Source: Paenibacillus sp. EZ-K15
GTDB lineage: Bacteria; Bacillota; Bacilli; Paenibacillales; Paenibacillaceae
NCBI RefSeq assembly: GCF_002573715.1
Contig: NZ_PDHM01000007.1
Span: 5,809-69,808, forward strand
Direction: 5' to 3'
DNA length: 64,000 bases
This document shows, piece by piece, positions 18,121 to 27,294 of this stretch. A program made the position numbers and the translations under genes. The notes beneath the pieces were generated by a model. The model did not search any database. It worked only from the letters and a program-made list of their open reading frames with translations, and was not told where the DNA came from. Every line of letters starts with the position of its first letter. Position 1 is the stretch's first letter.

Positions 18121-18139
18121 ATGTCATTCATGCATCATA

Positions 18140-18187
18140 AAAGGTCGAAGACAGACTCATTTAGAGCGCTGGTCTTCGACCTTTTTG
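18140..18187 (+). terminator. intrinsic terminator of the sugar importer operon
   Basis: 12-bp stem AAGGTCGAAGAC / GTCTTCGACCTT with a 19-nt loop and TTTTT. Confidence 0.85.
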
Positions 18188-18277
18188 TTTGTCACATACC
18201 TTAGCTTTGGGGCAACGTCTTTATAGTTGATAAGTATGCCCCGTCCAAGGGGAAGAAGAAGCGGAGCATGGTTATTA

Positions 18278-18490
18278 CTAATAATTATTTCGGATCAGCA
18301 AATAAATAATGAGACCGACAACAGGGAAGAACAACAAGCCCAGCACAACCAGAATCGCAAATTCGGGGCTGCGGCCTTTTCGCTGGGCGTCATTATAACC
18401 CCATACGCAGACGGCAATGTGAAGGAAGAAGAAGAAGAATCCCAGTAATAACGTCACAATTCCTAAGATACCAAAGCCAACAAAACTCAT
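18278..18490 (-). CDS. small membrane protein, PLDc_N-like
   Basis: 70 residues with two hydrophobic helices separated by the polar loop YNDAQRKGRSPEFA. The motif D-A-x-x-R-G-x-x-P and the length fit the phospholipase_D-nuclease N-terminal (PLDc_N) family of small membrane proteins, whose function is unknown. Start ATG has GGGAGGG upstream. Confidence 0.72.
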   Translation of the reverse strand: MSFVGFGILGIVTLLLGFFFFFLHIAVCVWGYNDAQRKGRSPEFAILVVLGLLFFPVVGLIIYLLIRNNY

Positions 18491-18804
18491 AATAAAATAC
18501 CCTCCCGAACTCTAAATGTATGATCTACATACGGTCGATCAGCAGAAGGGTCGCAAAAAAACAAAAAGATTTGGAATTTTCCTGCCGGGGGTAACCGGAG
18601 ATTGCATAAGAATAGGGATATTTTATTAACCTATATAAGAGAATTCTGCAATACATAGATCACAACGAAATAGTAAATACATGGTATGATAAAGGTTGAC
18701 GTTATTTTGGCGTGGGAACGATTTCGCCATCGTTTTGAAATGTTGAAGCTATCGTATTAAGATAGTAATAATATCTATAAAGCAGGAAAAGACGGGAGAC
18801 AACG

Positions 18805-21800
18805 ATGAATCAACCGCTCTATGGCGTATGGCTAGGTGACGTATTCTTTTGTTTTTCCGGTGAGGTTTCGGAACCGAGAGTGGATGCTTGGAGCCGCGTG
18901 GTCCGTACCTTTCGCAGACCGGATGGAACCCGTCCCTTCGCTAACGCTTCCCTCCGGCTTGCCGAGCTCAGATATCCGGCCAAAGTCCTCGGATCGAAAA
19001 GCACACGGCGTCCGGAACGGAAGACACTTGGCGGACGGACGATGGAAGGGCTTGCTCTGACACCGGGAGACGCATTTCAATTGCTGATCTCGCTGGATTC
19101 TGAGTATTATCAGACTCAGGGACTAAACGTCGGTGAAGAAATGGAATATTGGGTACAAGTGAGCAGATTTGCATTGGAACTGCTCCTGCAAGGGAAGTTT
19201 GCACCGGGGACAGCCGAGGTGCCTTCCGTGGGCAGGCGCCGGACAACGATGCAAAATATAAAAGCGGTATGGAAGCCGCAGCTGTCTGCCGAGGATACAG
19301 CACGCTTTTTGCAGCTGGCAGCGAATATCCCGCCCATTGCGATTGGGACGCCCGCAGCTCTTGCCGGATTCGATCCTTCAACCCGTGAGGAAGCAGGGGC
19401 TATTGTGCTGTATTCTTTTCTGTGCGGCGTGATCGACAGCCAGGCCCGGGCAGCTGTCCGTGAATCGGAGGATAAGCTTCGTACCTATCTGGCGAATTAC
19501 CGGCGGGGACAATCTCCCCTGGCCGAGCTGTGGTGGAACAGCCTGTTGACCGTCAGTCGGGATATTCCCATTCAAGGGACGGCTGAGGAAGTCAGCGAGC
19601 TGGAGGAAGCTGTTGAACGTGTTGGAGGGACAACGTTTCCTTATGCCAGCGGGGAGGATCAGCCTCCCGAGAACGGAACCGTTGGACTTGGGCTGCGGCT
19701 TGAGCCGCCTTTGGACGAGACCCAGAAGGACTGGAAGGTGTCCTTCTGGGTACGAAGCCAGGAGGACGAAGGCTTATCAATGCCAGTCCGCAGCATTTGG
19801 GGAAATCCGGAATCCGATCAGCTGATCCGTGGACGGATGTATTCTAGGATTCAGCTGCAGCTGTTAATGAAGCTGGGAGAAGCGGTAGAACTGGCACCGG
19901 AGCTGGCCGCAGGCTTGTATGGGCGTGCTCCCGAGAGCGTGTCGCTATCGCTTGACCGCTTGTCCACGTTTATGAAGGAATCGGTTCCGAAATTAACGGC
20001 GAGCGGCGTCACGGTTCAAATGCCTTCACGATGGAGCAGGGAAGGGCGCCGCCGCGTCGGCTTATCTCTCAAAATGATGCCGGATGCAAGATCATCCGGT
20101 GAAGCGCATCCGCTGCCGGTGTTAGGCATGGAGCATCTGGTCAGCTTTCAGATCTCTGCAGCGATGGGAGGCCAATCCCTGACGCGCGAAGAGTTAAAGT
20201 TTCTGGCCGAACAGAATCTGCCCTATGTCCAGTTCCGCGGGGAATGGGTTGAGGTGGATCTGAAGGAGATCAACCAAGTGCTGCGGTTCATGAAGCGCCA
20301 TGAGCAGGGCGAGATGGAGCTTGCGGAATGGATGCACCTTAGCGCTGATATGGATGGAGAACGCCTGTGGAAGGGTCTCTTTATCGAAGAAGTGGAGACA
20401 ACGGGTTTGCTATCTTCTTTACTGGATGGAGAGACGTCCCGCAAGCTGCCGTCCCGCCCGATTCCTTCCTCGCTTCACGGCGAACTGAGACCGTATCAGG
20501 AACGGGGATATCAGTGGCTTAGCGTGATGCGCGATTTGGGATTTGGTGTTTGCCTTGCCGACGATATGGGACTTGGAAAAACGGTACAGGTCATCACCTG
20601 TCTGCTGGAGCGTCTCAATACGGAATCCGCTGGCGGTCCGGTGCTGATTATTTGCCCGACCTCGCTTCTGGGTAACTGGCAGCGGGAAATTCAGCGATTT
20701 GCACCGGATCTGACCTTGCATGTGCACCATGGCGTTCGACGCCTGCGTGGCGAAGACTTTCTGCAGGAAGCGGCCAATCATGATATCGTGCTGACCACCT
20801 ATCACTTGGCGGGAAGAGACGGCGGTGATTTATCCGCTATCCAGTGGTCGAGTGTGGTGCTCGACGAAGCACAATATATTAAGAATTACCGTACGAAGCA
20901 GGCGCAGAGCGTCATGAAATTATCAGCGCCTCACCGTATTGCCATGACCGGAACACCGGTGGAGAATCGTTTGGCGGAGCTGTGGTCGATCTTTCATTTT
21001 CTCAATCCGGGATATCTCGGCTCCTTTAATACCTTCCGTCAGCGCTATGCGCCAGGAGAGGGGCAGCAGGAGAGATTCCGTGAGCTTCATAAGCTGGTAT
21101 CTCCATTCATGCTGCGCAGACTCAAGAGCGATCCGGATATCCGCAAGGATCTGCCGGAGAAGCTGGAATTGAAATCATATTGCCCGCTGACCGAGGTTCA
21201 AGGTGCGATGTACCAAGCGGTTGTCGATGAGATGATGGGACAGATCGAGAGCCGGTCGGGCATGGCCCGTAAGGGACTCGTGCTTTCGTCCCTCACCAAG
21301 CTGAAGCAAATATGCGATCATCCGCAGCTGCTTCGACGTGACGAAGGACGCGCGGTGCGTGCGGAGTCCTCGGGCAAAATGGAGCGCATGCTTGAAATTC
21401 TCGACAGCATCGCAGATGTCGGAGAATCGGCGTTGATCTTTACCCAGTATGTGGGCATGGGTGAACTGCTGGTAAGCATGCTTGGACGTAAATACGGGAA
21501 GGAGCCGTATTTCCTTCACGGAGGGGTGCCCAAACGGGAACGGGATGAGATGGTACGGGCATTCCAGGCTGGCGAGGGACCCGAGTTCTTTGTCCTATCG
21601 TTAAAAGCCGGGGGCGTAGGACTGAATTTGACCCGCGCGAACCATGTGCTTCACTATGACCGGTGGTGGAACCCAGCGGTCGAGAATCAGGCGACGGACC
21701 GTGTATTCCGGATCGGGCAGCACCGTAACGTTCAGGTGCACAAGCTGATTTCTCAGGGAACGCTGGAGGAGCGGATTGACGAGCTGATCGAACAGAAGAA

Positions 21801-21906
21801 GGCGTTATCCGAGCAGGTTGTCGGGTCAGGCGAAACATGGCTGACGGAAATGTCGGACGGTGAGCTCCGCCAGTTGATTGAGCTGCAGGAGCAAGATTGG
21901 ATGTAA
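18805..21906 (+). CDS. SNF2-family DEAD/DEAH-box helicase (YwqA-like)
   Basis: 1,033 residues. The N-terminal ~550 residues are a bacterial SNF2-associated region. The ATPase core has the Walker A loop DDMGLGKT (about 586-593), DEAQ box in VVLDEAQYIKN (about 686-689), motif III TGTPVENRLAELWS, and helicase C with FHGG-like HGGVPKRERDEMV, LKAGGVGLNLT and DRVFRIGQ. SNF2 proteins use ATP to translocate on double-stranded DNA and remodel protein-DNA complexes. The next gene encodes a SWIM zinc-finger protein; the same pair (ywqA-ywqB) is known in Bacillus subtilis, suggesting they work together. ATG start with GGGAG upstream. Confidence 0.93.
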   Translation: MNQPLYGVWLGDVFFCFSGEVSEPRVDAWSRVVRTFRRPDGTRPFANASLRLAELRYPAKVLGSKSTRRPERKTLGGRTMEGLALTPGDAFQLLISLDSEYYQTQGLNVGEEMEYWVQVSRFALELLLQGKFAPGTAEVPSVGRRRTTMQNIKAVWKPQLSAEDTARFLQLAANIPPIAIGTPAALAGFDPSTREEAGAIVLYSFLCGVIDSQARAAVRESEDKLRTYLANYRRGQSPLAELWWNSLLTVSRDIPIQGTAEEVSELEEAVERVGGTTFPYASGEDQPPENGTVGLGLRLEPPLDETQKDWKVSFWVRSQEDEGLSMPVRSIWGNPESDQLIRGRMYSRIQLQLLMKLGEAVELAPELAAGLYGRAPESVSLSLDRLSTFMKESVPKLTASGVTVQMPSRWSREGRRRVGLSLKMMPDARSSGEAHPLPVLGMEHLVSFQISAAMGGQSLTREELKFLAEQNLPYVQFRGEWVEVDLKEINQVLRFMKRHEQGEMELAEWMHLSADMDGERLWKGLFIEEVETTGLLSSLLDGETSRKLPSRPIPSSLHGELRPYQERGYQWLSVMRDLGFGVCLADDMGLGKTVQVITCLLERLNTESAGGPVLIICPTSLLGNWQREIQRFAPDLTLHVHHGVRRLRGEDFLQEAANHDIVLTTYHLAGRDGGDLSAIQWSSVVLDEAQYIKNYRTKQAQSVMKLSAPHRIAMTGTPVENRLAELWSIFHFLNPGYLGSFNTFRQRYAPGEGQQERFRELHKLVSPFMLRRLKSDPDIRKDLPEKLELKSYCPLTEVQGAMYQAVVDEMMGQIESRSGMARKGLVLSSLTKLKQICDHPQLLRRDEGRAVRAESSGKMERMLEILDSIADVGESALIFTQYVGMGELLVSMLGRKYGKEPYFLHGGVPKRERDEMVRAFQAGEGPEFFVLSLKAGGVGLNLTRANHVLHYDRWWNPAVENQATDRVFRIGQHRNVQVHKLISQGTLEERIDELIEQKKALSEQVVGSGETWLTEMSDGELRQLIELQEQDWM

Positions 21907-21975
21907 CCAGATTGCGTACGGCGCATGGAGCCGTCGAAAAGACATACAAAAATGGACGCCAAGGAGGTGTGGGCT

Positions 21976-22713
21976 ATGGAATCTGCGGAATCGGCCGAAG
22001 GAATTAGGCTGGAGATCGAACCTGGATGGTTAAAGGGGAAAGTGGATGGAGCCGATGAATCATCGGGGACGCATGAGGTCAGCGTTCAGGTGAAGACGCT
22101 GAACCCTGCTGCCCGTGAGGCGGTGCTGGCTTATCTGGAGGAAGACCCGCAGGCGCTGTACCGCCTGCTTGCAGGGCAGGACGCCCCTTGGCTGGCCGAG
22201 CTGGCGCCATCGCCCCTGCAGGGCGAAGAGCCGGCCGCCGATGCCCGCTGCACCTGCGGCCAAAGGGCCTGCGGGCATGCCGCAGCCTTGCTGGCTGCCG
22301 CGGCCCTGCGGCTTGCGGCAGAGCCGCTCCAGCAGCTGATGCTGCTGGGGCTGCCGCGGGAAGCGCTGCTGGCCGGCGTCTTCGACGCCTGGGCCAAAGC
22401 AGCCCCGCCGCCAGCAGGCGGCTCTGCCGCAGAGCAGGCCACCCGGGCGAAGGAGAAGGGACCGTCCGGTCCTTCTCCGGGCGAATGGGTGGCTGAAGCG
22501 GCGGCCGAGGGCCGATTGCACCGGCCTGGCCCGCAGCTTAGCGAGCTAGCGGTGCAGCTATCACCGCCGCCTCCGGCAGATCAGCTAGGTCCAGTCGGCG
22601 ACTGGACAAGCTTACTGCCTGGCGTTCGCGGCGCTTCCAAAGCGCTCAGCGTGATTGCCCGCGGAGCGGCCAAACAAGCCGAGCAGAAGCGCCGCAGTTT
22701 GAAGACACCGTAA
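21976..22713 (+). CDS. SWIM zinc-finger protein, SNF2 partner (YwqB-like)
   Basis: 245 residues from ATG 21976, chosen for AAGGAGGTG just upstream; the frame is open from 21925. A compact SWIM motif C-T-C-x4-C-G-H occupies residues 92-101; the loop between the Cys pairs is shorter than usual (4 residues against 6 or more). SWIM fingers bind DNA or protein and are often encoded beside SNF2 ATPases in bacteria. The rest is Ala/Pro-rich and much higher in GC than its neighbours. It lies 69 nt after the helicase gene with no terminator between. Confidence 0.78.
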   Translation: MESAESAEGIRLEIEPGWLKGKVDGADESSGTHEVSVQVKTLNPAAREAVLAYLEEDPQALYRLLAGQDAPWLAELAPSPLQGEEPAADARCTCGQRACGHAAALLAAAALRLAAEPLQQLMLLGLPREALLAGVFDAWAKAAPPPAGGSAAEQATRAKEKGPSGPSPGEWVAEAAAEGRLHRPGPQLSELAVQLSPPPPADQLGPVGDWTSLLPGVRGASKALSVIARGAAKQAEQKRRSLKTP

Positions 22714-22833
22714 GATTGGAAATCCATCACAGAATTGTAATGAATTTGATAGAAGCGGCGTCATAAATCGAGGGAAACGGCCGGATATTTGACGTAAACG
22801 GAGATTATCCGGCAGGATTCGACAGCCGCTCGT

Positions 22834-22863
22834 TTGTCCTGCTTATTCTGAATAAGGTACAAT
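22834..22863 (+). promoter_or_regulatory. sigma-A promoter of the VanY-like lipoprotein gene
   Basis: TTGTCC (22834-22839), 18-nt spacer, TACAAT (22858-22863), 38 bp before the start codon. Confidence 0.6.
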
Positions 22864-22901
22864 GGGTGCAGGACAAACCGTGGGAAAGGAAGAAGCAATA
22901 G

Positions 22902-23780
22902 ATGAATGCATTTTCGGGAAAACGAACACGATTTACAAGCGTAATGCTGTCATCCTTGCTGTTAGCAGGGGCCATTCTGGCAGGATGTCAATCGAATGAT
23001 ACCGGTTCCGGTAAGGAACAGGGTCAGGAATTGCAGTCGCCGGCCGAGGGCCAGGAAGGAAACACGCTTCCTGAGGGCAGTGCGGACAATGGAGAGGCAG
23101 GGGCTGAGAATCAGCCAGCGGATCCGGTTATGGCGAAGCGCAGCGAGAATGCGCTTCAAGCCACGATCCAGGAAAGCGGCGGTAAGCAGGTCGTAACCAA
23201 CGCGGAGGCTATGACGGTGGTTGTAAATAAGCAGCGCAGCTTGCCAGATGGTTATGAACCAAGTGATCTCGTGGAGCCGAATGTCCCATTTTCTTTTGAT
23301 GAGCCGCATGAAAAACGGCATCTGAGAAAAGAAGCGGCGGACGCGCTCGAGGAATTGTTCAATGCGGCCAAAGCGGATGGCATCGAGTTGCGCGCCGTAT
23401 CGGGATACCGTTCCTATGCCCGTCAGAAAAGTATATATGAGAATAATGTTCGTACCAAAGGGGAAGCCGAGGCTAATCGTGTAAGCGCGGTGCCGGGTAC
23501 GAGTGAGCATCAGACAGGCCTTACGATTGACGTGTCCAGCCCAAGCGCAGGTAATGCATTGGAGGAAACGTTCGGTCATACGGCTGAAGGGCAGTGGCTG
23601 GCGCAACACGCGTCGGAATTCGGCTTCATCATTCGATATCCGGAAGGGGCCGAGGATATTACCGGTTATGTATACGAGCCATGGCATATCCGTTATGTAG
23701 GCAAGGATCTGGCGCCGGATATTGCCGACAGCGGCATGACGCTGGAAGAATACCTCGATGAGGCGAACATTAAACTGTAA
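22902..23780 (+). CDS. D-alanyl-D-alanine carboxypeptidase, M15B (VanY-like) lipoprotein
   Basis: 292 residues. Lipoprotein signal with lipobox L-A-G-C (C29), then an acidic, Gln/Gly-rich linker of about 60 residues and a VanY/M15B zinc-peptidase domain. The metal and catalytic motifs are S-x-H-x-x-G-x-x-x-D in SEHQTGLTIDV and W-H in EPWHIRYVG. SGYRSYARQ is the conserved substrate-binding segment. It should trim the last D-Ala from peptidoglycan stem peptides on the outer membrane face. Single-gene unit with its own promoter and terminator; not linked to any vancomycin-resistance genes. Confidence 0.92.
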   Translation: MNAFSGKRTRFTSVMLSSLLLAGAILAGCQSNDTGSGKEQGQELQSPAEGQEGNTLPEGSADNGEAGAENQPADPVMAKRSENALQATIQESGGKQVVTNAEAMTVVVNKQRSLPDGYEPSDLVEPNVPFSFDEPHEKRHLRKEAADALEELFNAAKADGIELRAVSGYRSYARQKSIYENNVRTKGEAEANRVSAVPGTSEHQTGLTIDVSSPSAGNALEETFGHTAEGQWLAQHASEFGFIIRYPEGAEDITGYVYEPWHIRYVGKDLAPDIADSGMTLEEYLDEANIKL

Positions 23781-23890
23781 GCTGTGCTAATAGTCGTAGG
23801 ATAAACGGGACTTTTTATCCTTGTACACCGGCTTGCGAATCTATAAAGTAGAACAGGACCTGCGCAAGGCCGGGCGATGTTCTTGTTATA

Positions 23891-23936
23891 CGAATGAATC
23901 CCGGGGCGGCTTGGCTCCGGGATTCATTCGTATTTT
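23891..23936 (+). terminator. strong hairpin terminator after the carboxypeptidase gene
   Basis: 14-bp stem CGAATGAATCCCGG / CCGGGATTCATTCG, followed by TATTTTA. Confidence 0.75.
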
Positions 23937-23938
23937 AC

Positions 23939-24044
23939 GAGATAAGAAAGCATCAACTTCAGAGGCTTACCATCCTGATCTCGCAAGAAAAACTTCCGCT
24001 AAATGCGGTCTGTCTTCTGAGAAGGTACGTCGATATACGTTTTT
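23939..24044 (+). repeat. dispersed hairpin element, copy B
   Basis: Second copy of the element at 9096-9204; the 60-nt core from GCAAGAAAAACTTCCGC onward is almost unchanged while the first hairpin has drifted. It begins 8 nt after the stem of a strong terminator, as copy A does behind the ridA terminator, and ends in ACGTCGATATACGTTTTT. The gene to its right (24063-24431) points toward it on the opposite strand. Confidence 0.75.
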
Positions 24045-24062
24045 CTTACGGACTGATAGTCT

Positions 24063-24431
24063 TTACTTATTTAATGGCGAGTCCTCATAACCGGGATCAT
24101 CGTAGCCGGTGTCGGTCAGCTTGCCGAGGATATTCATGTCCTCAATGGTTTTGCGCGTGCGTTCATCCCCATGTTCATGGAGAAAGTGGTAGAGGTTCAT
24201 CGTTCGTTCATCATATTGCTCGGCAGCATCGTCATGATCCGCTGACTTGTAAGGGACGAATGTACGTTTAAACGCATACCGATCGCTGCTGCTGACTTCA
24301 TACAGCAGCCCCCTCAGCTTGGAGACCTCTTCATCATCCATATATACGACATATTCATTCGTATCGTTCGGTACATCCTGGATCAGATTGTGATTGACTG
24401 AAACATAATACGTCTTTTTATCGTTTCTCAT
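24063..24431 (-). CDS. hypothetical protein (122 aa)
   Basis: Not recognised. The first half looks beta-rich (KKTYYVSVNHNLIQDVPN, then EYVVYMDDEEVSKLRGLL), followed by a helical, charged segment with HFLHEHGDERTRKTIEDMN and an acidic tail. No signal peptide or membrane helix. Ribosome site GGAGGG precedes the ATG. A 25-bp palindrome 62 bp upstream may control it. The stop lies 19 nt from repeat copy B. Confidence 0.7.
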   Translation of the reverse strand: MRNDKKTYYVSVNHNLIQDVPNDTNEYVVYMDDEEVSKLRGLLYEVSSSDRYAFKRTFVPYKSADHDDAAEQYDERTMNLYHFLHEHGDERTRKTIEDMNILGKLTDTGYDDPGYEDSPLNK

Positions 24432-24492
24432 ATTAAATCCCTCCAGACTTCGGCAGCTAAGGGCTGCTCGGAATAGGACGCGGCTGCAAGCC

Positions 24493-24517
24493 GACAGTAT
24501 AATGGCATTGTACTGTC
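24493..24517. promoter_or_regulatory. 25-bp palindrome, possible operator
   Basis: GACAGTATAATG-G-CATTGTACTGTC: 12-bp arms with one mismatch around a single central base. It lies in the 379-bp divergent region between the genes at 24431 (minus) and 24811 (plus) and includes TATAAT on the plus strand and TACAAT on the minus strand. A shorter related palindrome, CAGTATACTG, lies near 24635. The remainder of the divergent region shows nothing else recognisable. Confidence 0.5.
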
Positions 24518-24810
24518 CAGTTTTCTAATCATATACACGTTCGGGACCCGGATGAATCAGCAGCCGGGTTGGAAGGTGCTTCCTTTTTCACATGGGGCAA
24601 GGAATTTGGTATGATAGAATCACCATGGTGGCAGTATACTGGACGATGAGGAGCATATCATCACAATGAGTAGTATGCGAAACGGTAAAAAAACATGGGA
24701 TAGCCGGTTTATGGCTAGCTAAAAATCGTTAATAACCTTAATGAAGAGATATGACAATGCGCCGGCGGCTCGCTGGTGAATCGGGATATGAGAAAGAGGA
24801 GGATTCATAA

Positions 24811-25632
24811 ATGAATATTTTACAAAAGCTCAAGGATGGAGCCAACCGCGCAACGGAAAAGGCTCAGCACGTGGTGGAAGTGAATAAGCTCAACAGCCAA
24901 ATTTCCGAAATCGAACAGCAGAAGAACTCATATTACTTGCAGATGGGTAAAGTGTTCTATGAGGGCTACCGTCAGCAGGACATGACGATGGCAGAAAAAG
25001 AAATGGTCGAGCTTGCGCAAACCTGCGATGGATTGCAGGAGCAAATCGAAGCAATTCGGAACCGCATTGCGGTCCTCAAGAATGAGCGGGTCTGTGAATG
25101 CGGGCGGGTGGTCGCACTGGATGCAAATTTCTGTCCGTACTGTGGGAATAAGCTTGATAATTTAATTCACCCTGAGAAGTCAACAGCGGAAGAACCAAGG
25201 GAGCCTGAGCGTAAGATCATGTTTGATAAACATGAATATGCAGCGGCTGAAGAACAACCGGAGCAGGACGAATTGCATACCTATGATTTCCGTTCGAATC
25301 CGGATCCATACGAGCCGGATATGTATGAACCGGAGCCGGAGCGGCAGCACGAGGAAATGGAGCTGTCTGAACCGGAGGTTGATCCGGAACAGCTGCGTAT
25401 CGAGCAGGAGGAGCAGGAGAAGGAGCGCCGTCACTGGGAAGAACTCGAGCGGGAGCGGGAGAGGCAGTTGGAACTGGACCGCCGCATTCGTTTCTGGCAG
25501 GAGAATAACCAAAGTCAGGACTATGTTGGTGATGATGAGGAAACGCGCGATATGGTGAAGTGCCAGATTTGCAGTGTCGACCTGCCTAAAGGCTCGAAAT
25601 GGTGTCCGCGCTGCGGAGCTGAACAGATTTAA
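24811..25632 (+). CDS. zinc-ribbon protein with coiled coil
   Basis: 273 residues. Residues 1-95 are a coiled-coil helix pair (KLNSQISEIEQQKNSYYLQM and a later heptad-rich stretch), followed by a zinc ribbon with CxC...CxxC (CECGRVV...FCPYCGNKL), a very acidic Glu/Pro/Gln linker of about 110 residues, and a second zinc ribbon at the C-terminus (CQICSVDL...WCPRCGAEQ). No enzyme domain. Such double zinc-ribbon proteins are common in Paenibacillus and of unknown role. Ribosome site GAGGAGG. The TrmB-like gene follows after about 100 nt. Confidence 0.8.
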   Translation: MNILQKLKDGANRATEKAQHVVEVNKLNSQISEIEQQKNSYYLQMGKVFYEGYRQQDMTMAEKEMVELAQTCDGLQEQIEAIRNRIAVLKNERVCECGRVVALDANFCPYCGNKLDNLIHPEKSTAEEPREPERKIMFDKHEYAAAEEQPEQDELHTYDFRSNPDPYEPDMYEPEPERQHEEMELSEPEVDPEQLRIEQEEQEKERRHWEELERERERQLELDRRIRFWQENNQSQDYVGDDEETRDMVKCQICSVDLPKGSKWCPRCGAEQI

Positions 25633-25730
25633 GATATAGGGATTCGGACGATCATGCCCTTAACGCGAGTGTTAATATGACAGTATGAATGATAGAGCAA
25701 GCGTTCGAGCATCTTGGGAGGACTAATATT

Positions 25731-26630
25731 ATGGAACAATTGCTGCATCATTTGCGAAATTTGGGATTTACGGAGATTGAATCGAAAATTATGGTGGACC
25801 TTGCCGAGTATGGGCCGGCGGGTGGTTATGAGGTAGCTAAACGACTCGGAGCTTCGCGCTCTAATGTCTATGCAGCCATGCAGCGTTTGGAGCGACAAGG
25901 GGCACTTGAGCGAATGGACGGGGAACCCGTCCGTTACCGTTCGTTGAAACCGGAGGAACTGACACGGATGATATCCGGCCGTGTGGAGGCATCACTCGCT
26001 TTTGTTGAGAAGAGCTTGCCGCGAGGAAGCGGTACCGCTGCTCCCTTCCTTAGTATGGAAGGAGATCAGGCGGTGCTTGATGTGCTCGTCCGGGAATTGA
26101 AGCGAGCGAAACAGGAGATCGTGGTTGACGTCTGGCGTGAAGAGGCATCGCTTCTGCGTGAACCGCTGGCTGAAGCGGAGGCTAGGGGAGTCAAGGTGCT
26201 GTGGGCTTGTGACGGCCCGGACCAGGGACTCTCAAGGACGCTGGCGTGGCCTGGGTGGAACGGCCTTGCGGAGCGCAGAGGAGGCGGACGGAAATTCTCC
26301 TTTGTTGTGGACCGGCAGTGGTGCATATTAGGGATGCGCGGCGGGGAATATGATACAGGAGCGGTCATCACGGAGCATCCGGTACTAGCGGAGCTCCTGC
26401 TGCATCATTTCACTCAGGAGATGGTATTGTTCCAGCTTGAACAGGACATGGGTGAGCAGTTGGAGGCGCGTTATGGAGAGCACTTTGGTCTGATCCAGAG
26501 CCAGTATCTTAATGCGGAAGCCGATGCTGAAGTTCAGGAAGACCAGGCTGCGGAATCGAAATCCAAACTAGCAGAGTATGAAGCTGATTCTGACTCAATG
26601 GACGGGGATACCAGTCGAAATACGGCCTAG
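25731..26630 (+). CDS. TrmB-family transcriptional regulator
   Basis: 299 residues from ATG 25731, which has GGGAGGAC upstream; the frame is open from 25689. The N-terminus is a winged helix of the TrmB type (LGFTEIESKIMVDLAEYGPAGGYEVAKRLGASRSNVYAAMQRLERQG), followed by a coiled dimerisation helix and a PLD-like regulator domain (AKQEIVVDVWREEASLL). The C-terminal 40 residues are acidic and low-complexity. TrmB proteins usually control sugar uptake or metabolism; no transporter is adjacent, so the target is unknown. Confidence 0.83.
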   Translation: MEQLLHHLRNLGFTEIESKIMVDLAEYGPAGGYEVAKRLGASRSNVYAAMQRLERQGALERMDGEPVRYRSLKPEELTRMISGRVEASLAFVEKSLPRGSGTAAPFLSMEGDQAVLDVLVRELKRAKQEIVVDVWREEASLLREPLAEAEARGVKVLWACDGPDQGLSRTLAWPGWNGLAERRGGGRKFSFVVDRQWCILGMRGGEYDTGAVITEHPVLAELLLHHFTQEMVLFQLEQDMGEQLEARYGEHFGLIQSQYLNAEADAEVQEDQAAESKSKLAEYEADSDSMDGDTSRNTA

Positions 26631-26728
26631 GGTTTAGGCGCAGCTCATGGGAGGTCTTCCTAGAAGTGACTTTCATCACAGTTAGGCATCATGGTTCATC
26701 GTACAATGTAATAAACATATAGATAAGG

Positions 26729-26756
26729 AACGCCGGGATTTATCTTGGCGTTTATT
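26729..26756 (+). terminator. probable weak terminator
   Basis: AACGCC / GGCGTT stem with a 12-nt loop, followed by TATTT; shorter and less T-rich than the others. Confidence 0.4.
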
Positions 26757-26862
26757 TGCTTAAGATCCAGCAACAGGCGGGAATGAAGGTTTGTGGCTGG
26801 CAGGAGAGAATGAATGAGGCGGTTTTTAATCGCAATCATGACAACCAAGAGAAGGGGGATGA

Positions 26863-27174
26863 ATGAGCATGGAATGCATCGTTCATTTTACAGTGGGACA
26901 TAAGGAAGAACCTAAGAAGCTTCGGGGATTGATTTTTGTGGATAAAGGAGAGAATCCTACAGGTCAGCAGCTGCTCGATATGTTTCATGAAATGGAGTAC
27001 AAGGTGGTACCTGACCCGCATGATGAACTTCTTTTTAAACCGGAGAATCCCACGGAAAGTTATACTTATATCCGTGTGAATGAACTCGATATGGGTCAAG
27101 AAAAATATACGGAAGACCGCAATCTGAAATCGCTGCTGAACGAGCTGCTGCCTAAACAACGCACGGGCTTGTAA
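26863..27174 (+). CDS. hypothetical protein (103 aa)
   Basis: Not recognised. Small soluble protein with a beta-like start (MSMECIVHFTVGHKEEPKK) and alternating charged segments; no signal peptide, membrane helix or metal motif. ATG start with AAGGGGGATGA upstream. Flanked by the TrmB-like regulator and a metallophosphoesterase, with a predicted promoter for the latter starting after its stop, so it is probably transcribed alone. Confidence 0.65.
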   Translation: MSMECIVHFTVGHKEEPKKLRGLIFVDKGENPTGQQLLDMFHEMEYKVVPDPHDELLFKPENPTESYTYIRVNELDMGQEKYTEDRNLKSLLNELLPKQRTGL

Positions 27175-27294
27175 CGGCTTGCTGGAGACATCTCGATACT
27201 TGCGAAGAAAAGAATAACCCCATCTGCCTTCCGTAACGTCCGCTGGGATTCGCAAAATCCGCTTGTTATAATGGATGTACGGAAGGGGATGGAG

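Noticed and set aside
22060..22521. Alternative frames in the GC-rich part of the SWIM gene
   Set aside because: High GC keeps several frames open; only the annotated frame has the ribosome site and the SWIM motif.
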